Positions 1 to 5,541 of a stretch of DNA of 5,679 nucleotides are shown in pieces. The stretch covers positions 1 to 5,679 of the forward strand of contig CAMBJF010000161.1 of the NCBI GenBank assembly GCA_945867875.1, written 5' to 3'. The notes under the pieces are model-generated. The model made no database searches. It was not told the origin of the DNA and saw nothing but the letters and a program-made list of their open reading frames with translations. The translations under genes and the position numbers were made by a program. Numbering within the stretch: position 1 is the stretch's first letter; each line of letters begins with the position of its first letter. The stretch comes from an uncultured Ruminococcus sp. GTDB lineage: Bacteria > Bacillota > Clostridia > Oscillospirales > Ruminococcaceae.

Positions 1-13
1 TGCGAAAGCATTT

Positions 14-45
14 CGAGGGGAGGCGTACAAGACCGCCTCCCCTTG
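14..45. terminator. GC-rich hairpin, possible terminator
   Basis: A perfect 10-bp inverted repeat is seen: AGGGGAGGCG (16-25) and CGCCTCCCCT (34-43), with an 8-nt loop TACAAGAC. One G-T and one C-G pair extend it to 14-45. It lies about 110 nt beyond the stop of the leftward gene ending at 155, and could also serve a rightward gene ending off the left edge. Neither strand has a clear T-run after the stem, so intrinsic terminator function is inferred from stem strength and position only. Confidence 0.4.
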
Positions 46-66
46 TAACGGTACGAAATTACTTTA

Positions 67-99
67 CGTCTAAAACGTTCCGGTGGAACGTTTTAGACG
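67..99 (-). terminator. Long perfect hairpin downstream of the FliD-like gene
   Basis: A perfect 15-bp inverted repeat is seen: CGTCTAAAACGTTCC (67-81) and GGAACGTTTTAGACG (85-99), with a 3-nt loop GGT. It starts about 55 nt after the stop codon (155-157) of the leftward 227-residue gene, which fits a transcript 3' end for the two-gene unit. In the leftward direction the stem is followed by GTAAAGTAATTTCG, so there is no strong U-tract. It may be an mRNA-stabilising or factor-assisted end rather than a textbook terminator. A second hairpin follows at 14-45. Confidence 0.5.
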
Positions 100-154
100 C
101 AGCAACTCCGCCGAGCTTTTTATACAAGACCGATGTGTTTTCGACAGCCGATAA

Positions 155-838
155 TCACTCATTTGAGCTGTTCAGAAATGAACCGTACCTATTGTAAATT
201 CCCGCCGCAGATAGCCCTGTGAGCTGAGCAGCACTTTGAAGCTCAGAGCTCTTTTTTATCATCTTTGCGCCGAAGGAATAGCCGCTTTTGAAAAGGCTTG
301 AAAGCTGACTGCGGTTCTCTTTGAGCACCTTTTCGTCAACGGTCAGAGTCTTGTCCTCGTTCACGGTGATGCCTGCCTTGGAAAGCGAGGCTTCAAAGGA
401 ATCCGTGATTCCCGTCATACTCTCTCCCGTAAGCTTTGCGGCATAGCTTGAAGTGCCCGCAAGCGCCTTAACAGCGCCGTTGTAGCTTTCCGCAAAATCC
501 TTGACCTGGCTCACAAGAGCGTCATCGGAAAGCTTTTCGGACTTCATAAGTGAAGCCGCCGCAAGGCTCATTTCCAAAGCGTTCTTCCTCAGAGTCGAAG
601 CGTTTTCCGTCTCGGAAAGAGAGCCGCTCTGATAGTATTTCGATACGGTATTTTCAGAGGTGTCAGTTCTGTTCAGATAGGTCTTGCCCGTTTTCCGGCT
701 GAGCTTTGAATATGCCTTTTTCAGCATTTTCGAATTAACAGATGAACGTCCCAGCAGAGGGGCAAGCTGGCTTGATGTGCTGCTGCCCGAGCGCTTGTAC
801 ATATTTGCTCTGTAGTGATCGATACCGCTAAGTGACAT
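155..838 (-). CDS. Serine-rich protein with FliD C-terminal-like region
   Basis: The product is 227 residues with no signal peptide or membrane segment. Residues 1-85 are Ser/Thr/Lys-rich and low in complexity. Residues 86-226 look helical and resemble the C-terminal half of FliD (flagellar hook-associated protein 2). A VKDFAESYNGAVKAL stretch (112-126) resembles FliD's V-x-x-F-V-x-x-Y-N motif. The stretch AGITVNEDKTLTVDEKVL (155-172) resembles FliD's G-I-x-x-x-x-D-G-x-L-x-x-D-x-x-x-L pattern, and SSLFK (180-184) resembles its later L-F segment. True FliD is usually more than 400 residues and has an N-terminal coiled coil and head domains, which are missing here, and no flagellar gene is nearby. 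The ATG at 836-838 is chosen because AAGGAG sits 8 nt upstream. The gene begins 12 nt after the dehydratase-like gene and is probably cotranscribed and translationally coupled with it. Function is unknown; the FliD resemblance is by eye and the protein may be only a structural analogue. Confidence 0.85.
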   Translation of the reverse strand: MSLSGIDHYRANMYKRSGSSTSSQLAPLLGRSSVNSKMLKKAYSKLSRKTGKTYLNRTDTSENTVSKYYQSGSLSETENASTLRKNALEMSLAAASLMKSEKLSDDALVSQVKDFAESYNGAVKALAGTSSYAAKLTGESMTGITDSFEASLSKAGITVNEDKTLTVDEKVLKENRSQLSSLFKSGYSFGAKMIKKSSELQSAAQLTGLSAAGIYNRYGSFLNSSNE

Positions 839-846
839 ATGACCGT

Positions 847-852
847 CTCCTT
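847..852 (-). promoter_or_regulatory. Ribosome binding site overlapping upstream stop codon
   Basis: On the minus strand the sequence AAGTAAGGAGACGG contains AAGGAG at 852-847. It shares two bases with the TAA stop (853-851) of the dehydratase-like gene and sits 8 nt before the ATG at 838. A terminating ribosome would uncover or reuse this site, so translational coupling is likely. It also fixes the start of the 227-residue protein. Confidence 0.75.
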
Positions 853-2116
853 ACTTCTGCTTCTTTTCAGCCTGCTGCTGCTTTGCGGTGGAGAGCATAA
901 GCTTTATTCTGTTCTCCTGATTTACCCTTGTAGCACCGGGGTCATAGTCAATGGGAACGATGTTCGACTGGGGATATGTCTCTCTCAGCTTTCTTATCAT
1001 ACCCTTGCCGATGATGTGGTTGGGGAGGCAGCCGAAGGGCTGGGCACAGACGATATTGTTGATGCCCATATTTATCATATCTATCATTTCTGCCGTCAGG
1101 AGCCAGCCCTCGCCCATTTTGTTGGCGGGGGAGATGAAAGGCTCAACGTCCTTTTTAGCCTCTTCAAAGGGGGTGGGGCCGAAAAATCTCGTGCCCTTTA
1201 CCGCCTTGATTATCTTGTTCTGCATCATCTTGAAGAAGCCCTTTACGGCTGTGGAAGCAATGTATTTTTTGTATTTTACGTGATAAAGCTCGGTCTCAAC
1301 AACGTGGTGGTCGCCCATGAAGATAAGGAAGTCGATAAGTCCGGGGCAATATACCTCGCAGCCCTCGGATTCAAGAAATTTCTGAAGCTCGTTGTTGCCG
1401 AGAGGGGAATATTTGATGAAAATTTCGCCAACGATGCCCACCTTTATCTTGTCGGGGTCGGGAGTATAGGGAACATTTGCAAAATCTTCCACAATTTCCC
1501 TTGACACCTTGTCAAAGCCTGCAAAGTTGAAGTTGATGTCCACAAGTTTGTCCACCCATTTGTCGATGAGCCTGTCGCAGTCGCCCTTGTTCTTTTCGTA
1601 GGGGCGCACCTGATTTGAGATGAGCATTATCAGGTCGGCGTAGCAAACAGCTGTGATAAGGTCTGCAAGGAGGGGAGGGGTGAGGTGGAAGCCGGGGTTC
1701 TTTTCAAGGCTCGCAAGGTTCAGCGAGATAACGGGTACCTGCTCCATACCGCACTTTTTGAGAGCCTTTCGGATAAGGTGGATATAGTTTGAAGCACGGC
1801 AGCCGCCGCCTGACTGCACCATCATAAGAGCGGTCTTGTTAACGTCATATTCACCCGACTTGAGGGCGTCTATAAACTGACCGATACACAGCAGGGCAGG
1901 GTAGCAGGTGTCGTTGTGAACATAGCGGAGACCCTCGTCCACGATGTGTCTGCCCGTGGTGGTGAGCAGCTTCATTCTGTAGCCGTAGTTGTTGAAGATC
2001 CTTTCAAGGAATCTGAAATGTATAGTAAGCATATTGGGAATAAGTATAGTATATTCCTTACGCATTTCCTCGGTAAAAAGAAGTCGTCCCTGTTCGTTGT
2101 AAATAAGCTCTGCCAT
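851..2116 (-). CDS. Stand-alone 2-hydroxyacyl-CoA dehydratase (HgdB)-like protein
   Basis: The product is 421 residues and matches the C-terminal part of the large clostridial 'CoA-substrate-specific enzyme activase / 2-hydroxyacyl-CoA dehydratase' proteins. Visible family motifs are an N-terminal YTILIPNML segment (22-30), HNDTCYPALLCIGQ (67-80, C71 and C77), QSGGGCRASNY (101-111, C106), RPYE (171-174), GIVGEIFIKYSP (227-238), GEGW (335-338) and CAQPFGCLPNH (357-367, C357 and C363). The conserved cysteines suggest an iron-sulfur cluster, as in dehydratase subunits. In the family, an ASKHA-type ATPase activase passes an electron to such a partner. Here the ATPase domain is not fused and none is encoded in the window, so substrate and activity cannot be assigned. 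No signal peptide is seen and the protein should be cytosolic. In-frame stops just upstream rule out a longer protein. The likely ribosome binding site (GAGG, 2130-2133) is 13 nt from the ATG, so initiation may be weak. It is the first gene of a two-gene unit with its own promoter. The glutamine/lysine-rich tail (411-421) is probably disordered. Confidence 0.9.
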   Translation of the reverse strand: MAELIYNEQGRLLFTEEMRKEYTILIPNMLTIHFRFLERIFNNYGYRMKLLTTTGRHIVDEGLRYVHNDTCYPALLCIGQFIDALKSGEYDVNKTALMMVQSGGGCRASNYIHLIRKALKKCGMEQVPVISLNLASLEKNPGFHLTPPLLADLITAVCYADLIMLISNQVRPYEKNKGDCDRLIDKWVDKLVDINFNFAGFDKVSREIVEDFANVPYTPDPDKIKVGIVGEIFIKYSPLGNNELQKFLESEGCEVYCPGLIDFLIFMGDHHVVETELYHVKYKKYIASTAVKGFFKMMQNKIIKAVKGTRFFGPTPFEEAKKDVEPFISPANKMGEGWLLTAEMIDMINMGINNIVCAQPFGCLPNHIIGKGMIRKLRETYPQSNIVPIDYDPGATRVNQENRIKLMLSTAKQQQAEKKQK

Positions 2117-2157
2117 ATGCGTTTATCAGCCTCGTTTCACTTAAATAATACAGAGTA

Positions 2158-2186
2158 ATTATATCATATCCGTCTATTTTTATCAA
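2158..2186 (-). promoter_or_regulatory. Sigma-A-type promoter for dehydratase-like/FliD-like unit
   Basis: On the minus strand there is TTGATA (-35, 2186-2181), a 17-nt spacer and TATAAT (-10, 2163-2158). A TG one base before the -10 makes it an extended -10 element. The predicted start is near 2151, giving a leader of roughly 34 nt before the ATG at 2116. The -35 overlaps the TGA stop (2185-2183) of the SUKH-like gene. A short inverted repeat CTATT (2174-2178) / AATAG (2185-2189) covers the -35 and could be an operator, but it is weak. Confidence 0.8.
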
Positions 2187-2677
2187 TAGCTTTTGGGGAT
2201 TTGTTTATTGCTCAGTGATGAAAAGTTATCGGCAAAATTATTAAGGAAGTCCGTCCAGCTTTCTCCCGCCACAAAGACATCATCGGCAATGATGTAAATT
2301 TTTCCGCTCTCGCCGATAGCGATAAAATCATCATTTATCAGTCCCAGAGGGATAATATAGTCGTTCATACCGTCCGAAAGCTGCTTGAAAAGATGGGCAG
2401 CCTCGTAGATGTTCTCGGGATATACCACCATTTTGTTCTCAATGTCGCCGTTTTCCGTAACTATGAACTGACCGTTTTCAAACTGACCGTGCTTGCCGAT
2501 GGAGAGCATATAAAAATCGTTTATGATGTCTCTTACATTATCGGAGACCCTGTAGCCCTCCTCCTCATAAAAAGCGAAGCACTCAGTCAGAGAATCCTCC
2601 GACATAAAGCGCTGCCTGCCGTAACCGCAGGACTTTATAAGCTTTTCTGCTCTTTCGGAAAGACCGTTAAGCTCCAT
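2183..2677 (-). CDS. SUKH-3-like immunity-type protein
   Basis: The product is 164 residues, soluble and acidic. It fits the SUKH-3 branch of the SMI1/KNR4 superfamily: AEKLIKSCGYGRQR (10-23) resembles the start in which a helix leads to G-W/Y-x-x-x-R. A helix with GYRVSDNVRDIINDF (41-55) follows, then a strand pair YIIPLGLINDDFIAIGESG (107-125) and a final ADDVFVAGESWTDFLNNF segment (131-148). SUKH proteins commonly act as cytoplasmic immunity proteins against polymorphic or contact-dependent toxins. No toxin gene flanks this one, so an orphan or repurposed role is equally possible. It has its own promoter. AAAGGA (2691-2696) lies 13 nt upstream of the chosen ATG, a long spacing, but no other in-frame ATG occurs before residue 25 and the conserved region starts near residue 10. 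Family assignment is by motif recognition only. Confidence 0.8.
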   Translation of the reverse strand: MELNGLSERAEKLIKSCGYGRQRFMSEDSLTECFAFYEEEGYRVSDNVRDIINDFYMLSIGKHGQFENGQFIVTENGDIENKMVVYPENIYEAAHLFKQLSDGMNDYIIPLGLINDDFIAIGESGKIYIIADDVFVAGESWTDFLNNFADNFSSLSNKQIPKSY

Positions 2678-2722
2678 AATTTATGTTCATTCCTTTCAAA
2701 ACGTGAAAATATACCAATTTAT

Positions 2723-2751
2723 ATTATACACCTCTCTATATAAAAAGTCAA
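2723..2751 (-). promoter_or_regulatory. Near-consensus sigma-A promoter for SUKH-like gene
   Basis: On the minus strand there is TTGACT (-35, 2751-2746), a 17-nt spacer and TATAAT (-10, 2728-2723). The predicted start is near 2716, about 39 nt before the ATG at 2677. The -35 begins 6 nt after the stop codon of the upstream PBP gene and no terminator hairpin lies between, so read-through from the PBP gene is also possible. Confidence 0.85.
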
Positions 2752-2756
2752 GGGCA

Positions 2757-4352
2757 TCAGTCGGCGTATCGGTTCATCTGCACAGCGTTTGCAATTGCCC
2801 TGAAAACAGGGCCGCAGGTCACATTTCCCGAAATGCCCTCCTCTATCATCACCGTCACCGCATACCTCGGCTCATCGGCGGGAAAAAAGCCCGTGAACCA
2901 GCAGTTGAGCTTCTCATTGCCGTATTCGTCATAAGTCCAGGTCTGAGCGGTGGAGGTCTTGCCGCCCCCTGTGGTAAATTCGGGTATCGCCATAGAATTT
3001 TCCTTGTACATCGTGGATATCATAAAATCCTTGAGCTTGTCGGCAGTGGATTTTTTCATAACACGGGTGTAGCTTGAAATATCCGCCGACACCGCTTTAA
3101 CGCCCGTTTGATCGGCATTCCCGTTTATGAGTACGGGATATGGGCACTCGCCGCCGTTTGCGATAGCGGCTGTCATCATCGTCACCTGCAATGGGGTGGC
3201 GGTGAGCCTGCCCTGACCAAAGGAGAAATTCGCCTTTTCCTCGGGCACCAGCAGTTCCCCCTCGGTGGGCAGATTTCCTTTTGCGGAGGTAAGTCCCAAA
3301 GCAAAGGTCTTTCCCTCGCCGAAGCCCAGTCCTGCGGCAAAATCGTGGAGGAATGAGGCGGGGATATCCTGCCCCAGCGAGATAAAATAGGGGTTGCAGG
3401 ACTCCACCATAGCCTGCCTCATATCAAGCCTGCCGTGACCGCCGAAGCGGTGGCAGCCGAATTTGTCCTGTCTGACTGTAATGCTCCCCGTGCAGTCGTA
3501 GGCGTATTCGTCGGATATGCCGTATTCAAGGGCTGCCCCTGCGGTGACGAGCTTAAAGACCGAACCCACGCTGTATGCGGAAAATGCCCTGTTGATAAAT
3601 GGCGAGTCGGGATCGTCAAGGCTCAGTTCGGGGTGAGAGGGGTCAAAAACAGGCTTGCTCACCACTGCGCATATCTCCCCCGTGGAGATGTCCACAACTA
3701 TGGCGGCGCCCTTTTTCACGTCTGCCATAGCTGTTTCCGCAGCTTTCTGAACGGCGTAGTCGATAGATGTGTATATCCCCGTTTTAAAGCTTGACACCCA
3801 TTTCATATCAATGCCGTCCCCCTCAAGGAGATCGCCCCTTGCGTCAACGCTGTAGTTTAAGTCAACATAGCTCCTCGGCACTCTGAGCAGCTCATCGTAA
3901 GCCATTTCAAGACCGCAGACGCCCTTGTCACCGCTTGTATAGCCGATTATGTGGGCGCAGAGACAGTCACTGCCGTATCTTTCCGAGACGGGTATCACCG
4001 TGGCAGATGTAAGGGTCGGGGTGTCCACCCCGCACAAAAACAGAGCATTCCCGTCAATGCAGCTCTCGTATTTTTCCCTGTCGGTAACGTGGGCTTCAAG
4101 CTCGTCACGGTGAGCGGTCTCAGGGTCAATTACCGCAATGTACCGTTCGCTCCTGTTCACAAGCTTTTTGCCGTTTCGGTCGTAGATCTCCCCGTAGGAG
4201 CTTACTACCGTCACCTCTCTCGGTGCGGACATATCATATTTCAGATAATCCCCGCTGTTTATGTTTATCACAAGGAGCCGCCAGAGCAGGAATATCCCCG
4301 AAAATCCCGTAAGCCCTGCGGCGGCGATAAGTCTTTTTGTAAGGCTCTGCAT
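2757..4352 (-). CDS. Class B penicillin-binding protein (D,D-transpeptidase)
   Basis: The product is 531 residues and cross-links peptidoglycan stem peptides outside the membrane. Residues 6-30 form a single N-terminal membrane anchor. Residues about 45-170 are the non-catalytic PBP dimerisation-type region, starting with GEIYDRNGKKL (54-64). The transpeptidase domain spans about 190-520. It carries the three active-site motifs: S264-V-F-K267 (SxxK, nucleophile S264), S318-C-N320 (SxN) and K465-T-S467 followed by TAQ. The last is KTS where KTG is usual. FSFGQGRLTATPLQV (376-390) is another typical segment of the family. No PASTA domain and no glycosyltransferase domain are present. It is shorter than many FtsI/SpoVD proteins and closer in build to PbpA-type enzymes, so I do not assign elongation, division or sporulation. 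Twelve cysteines, mostly in the outer part, are notable. GAAAGGAAG ends 9 nt before the ATG. It is transcribed divergently from the S1-domain gene. Confidence 0.93.
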   Translation of the reverse strand: MQSLTKRLIAAAGLTGFSGIFLLWRLLVININSGDYLKYDMSAPREVTVVSSYGEIYDRNGKKLVNRSERYIAVIDPETAHRDELEAHVTDREKYESCIDGNALFLCGVDTPTLTSATVIPVSERYGSDCLCAHIIGYTSGDKGVCGLEMAYDELLRVPRSYVDLNYSVDARGDLLEGDGIDMKWVSSFKTGIYTSIDYAVQKAAETAMADVKKGAAIVVDISTGEICAVVSKPVFDPSHPELSLDDPDSPFINRAFSAYSVGSVFKLVTAGAALEYGISDEYAYDCTGSITVRQDKFGCHRFGGHGRLDMRQAMVESCNPYFISLGQDIPASFLHDFAAGLGFGEGKTFALGLTSAKGNLPTEGELLVPEEKANFSFGQGRLTATPLQVTMMTAAIANGGECPYPVLINGNADQTGVKAVSADISSYTRVMKKSTADKLKDFMISTMYKENSMAIPEFTTGGGKTSTAQTWTYDEYGNEKLNCWFTGFFPADEPRYAVTVMIEEGISGNVTCGPVFRAIANAVQMNRYAD

Positions 4353-4513
4353 AAGCTATGACTTCCTTTCACTTCTGTATCAATGAAATTATTGACATAC
4401 ACGGGCTGTATATTCATTTTGGGCACAGTAATTATGCGGTCATTTATTCAGCCGCAGCCGCATAGAATTAACTGTGTCCGATACTCTGTATATTTGAAAG
4501 GAAGGTTTTAAAA
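4353..4513. promoter_or_regulatory. Divergent promoter region between PBP and S1-domain genes
   Basis: This 161-bp spacer must contain promoters for both neighbours, but neither is as clear as the other promoters in the window. For the PBP gene a candidate is TGAATA (4416-4411), 17 nt, AATAAT (4393-4388). For the S1 gene, TATATT occurs at 4409-4414 and again at 4489-4494, neither with a good -35. TTGACA at 4392-4397 lacks a good -10. CTGTATATT is a direct repeat (4406-4414 and 4486-4494), and CTGTAT occurs a third time at 4375-4380. An inverted repeat fills 4421-4479. The two ribosome binding sites (CTTCCTTTCA at 4362-4371 and TGAAAGGAAG at 4495-4504) mirror each other exactly. That is expected for two genes with the same Shine-Dalgarno sequence facing apart. 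Confidence 0.6.
4421..4479. repeat. Imperfect inverted repeat in the divergent spacer
   Basis: The left arm (4421-4439) is GGG, CACAGT, AATT, ATGCGG. The right arm (4458-4479) is CCGCAT, AG, AATT, A, ACTGTG, TCC. The arms pair with one G-T pair and two small bulges, across an 18-nt loop. The loop contains a second GCCGC copy that allows an alternative inner pairing. It could be an operator for a dimeric regulator or, if transcription starts upstream, a leader RNA hairpin for the S1-domain gene. It ends 17 nt before the ribosome binding site and does not cover it. Confidence 0.6.
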
Positions 4514-5440
4514 ATGACAAAGTATTATCCCGAGGGTGCTCTTATAAATACTCCCGAAAACAAAGCGCAGCTTCGGAGCCTTGAGACCCTGCTCGCTGCG
4601 GCGGAAAGCGGAGCGATACTTGAGGCCCGTGCGGCAGTATGCGGCAGCAGCCACGACCTTATCGTAGAGCTGCCCTGCGGACGGGGGATAATTCCCAGAA
4701 ACGAGGGAGCGGTGGGCATAGAGGACGGCTCCACAAGGGACATTGCCCTGATAACAAAGGTGAACAAGCCTGTGTGCTTTAAGGTGATAAAGGCGGAGAT
4801 GAGGGACGGGGCGGTGGTGGCGGAGCTGTCCCGAAGAGCGGCTCAGGAGGAATGCATCGAGCGGTACATAAGCAGGCTGAGAACAGGGGACATTATCCCC
4901 GCCAGAGTGACCCATCTGGAGCAGTTCGGTGCATTTGTGGATATCGGCTGCGGACTGCCCTCACTTATCCCCATTGATTCGATGTCCGTTTCAAGGATAT
5001 CCCACCCCGCCGACCGCTTTACTGTGGGACAGCTCATAAGAGCGGCGGTGAAAGGCATAAACGGCAGCAGGATATGGCTCACCCACAAGGAGCTCCTCGG
5101 CACGTGGGACGAAAACGCCGCACGTTTTTCCTGCGGGGAAACGGTGTCGGGGATAGTCCGCTCGGTGGAGGAATACGGCATATTCGTGGAGCTTGCGCCT
5201 AATCTTGCAGGGCTTGCTGAGCCGAAAGCAGGGGTGCGTGCGGGGCAGTATGCGGGAGTGTACATAAAGGCGCTTATCCCCGAAAAAATGAAAGTGAAGC
5301 TAATTATTGTTGATGTATTTGACAGCGATGAGCCGCCTGCACCGCCCGAGTATTTCATTGCCCCCGATGTGAACCATATCGACAGGTGGAGATATACCTC
5401 GGCTTTGTCCGACAGGGTCATCGAAACGGTGTTTGAGTAA
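4514..5440 (+). CDS. S1 RNA-binding domain protein with three S1-like repeats
   Basis: The product is 308 residues, soluble, and predicted to bind single-stranded RNA through OB-fold S1 domains. A diverged first repeat covers about 32-108. A clear S1 domain covers about 122-195: GDIIPARVTHLEQFGAFVDI (125-144), then GLPSLIPI. A third, weaker one covers about 205-270: GETVSGIVRSVEEYGIFVEL (208-227), then LAGLAEP. The tail (271-308) is proline-rich, then ends in a conserved-looking DRWRY...VIETVFE segment. It is shorter than the usual ribosomal protein S1 (about 350-560 residues) and its first repeat lacks the classic G-F-G-x-F-V/I core. It is therefore better called an S1-like RNA-binding protein than rpsA. 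The start is well supported: AAAGGAAGG (4497-4505) lies 8 nt before the ATG. It is divergent from the PBP gene and followed by a hairpin, so it is probably monocistronic. Possible roles in translation or mRNA handling are inference. Confidence 0.88.
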   Translation: MTKYYPEGALINTPENKAQLRSLETLLAAAESGAILEARAAVCGSSHDLIVELPCGRGIIPRNEGAVGIEDGSTRDIALITKVNKPVCFKVIKAEMRDGAVVAELSRRAAQEECIERYISRLRTGDIIPARVTHLEQFGAFVDIGCGLPSLIPIDSMSVSRISHPADRFTVGQLIRAAVKGINGSRIWLTHKELLGTWDENAARFSCGETVSGIVRSVEEYGIFVELAPNLAGLAEPKAGVRAGQYAGVYIKALIPEKMKVKLIIVDVFDSDEPPAPPEYFIAPDVNHIDRWRYTSALSDRVIETVFE

Positions 5441-5442
5441 AA

Positions 5443-5479
5443 AATATCCCGAGAGAACGGCGTGTTCTTTCGGGATATT
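5443..5479. terminator. Strong hairpin after the S1-domain gene
   Basis: A 16-bp stem, AATATCCCGAGAGAAC (5443-5458) with GTTCTTTCGGGATATT (5464-5479), has one G-T wobble and a 5-nt loop. It begins 2 nt after the stop codon at 5438-5440. On the plus strand the stem is followed by CATTGTATGG, a poor U-tract. On the minus strand it is followed by a run of T (complement of 5439-5444). It is most likely the transcription end of the S1-domain gene, although the T-run layout is better for leftward transcription. Confidence 0.75.
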
Positions 5480-5541
5480 CATTGTATGGGGCGGCATAAA
5501 ATCTAAATAAATATTTTGTACCAAAATAATTCAAAAACAGC

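Noticed and set aside
85..99. GTTTTAGA within the hairpin, resembling the start of some type II CRISPR repeats
   Set aside because: There is only one copy, it is part of a simple perfect hairpin, and there are no spacers or cas genes.
3..197. Open plus-strand frame entering from the left edge and ending with TAA at 195-197
   Set aside because: It runs straight through two perfect hairpins and 40 bases into the end of the opposite gene, and encodes a low-complexity, Arg/Pro-rich peptide with no known domain. It is more likely intergenic repeat sequence than the end of a gene.
839..1504. Long plus-strand open frame (221 codons) opposite the dehydratase-like gene
   Set aside because: It is antisense to a gene with unmistakable family motifs and has no ribosome binding site or recognisable domain. 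The open frame follows from the codon bias of the real gene.
2667..2690. Seven-codon frame MNINYGA overlapping the start of the SUKH-like gene
   Set aside because: Its ATG directly abuts the AAAGGA sequence with no spacing, too close for initiation, so a leader-peptide role is not supported.
4362..4504. Perfect 10-bp inverted repeat CTTCCTTTCA / TGAAAGGAAG at the ends of the divergent spacer
   Set aside because: Both halves are simply the Shine-Dalgarno regions of the two divergent genes, so the symmetry is expected.
4843..5421. Minus-strand open frame of 192 codons opposite the S1-domain gene
   Set aside because: The plus strand has clear S1 domains, a strong ribosome binding site and a terminator; the reverse frame has no domain and no start signal.
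5300..5524. Minus-strand open frame of 74 codons across the end of the S1-domain gene
   Set aside because: It spans the terminator hairpin and the gene end, with no ribosome binding site or similarity to a known protein.
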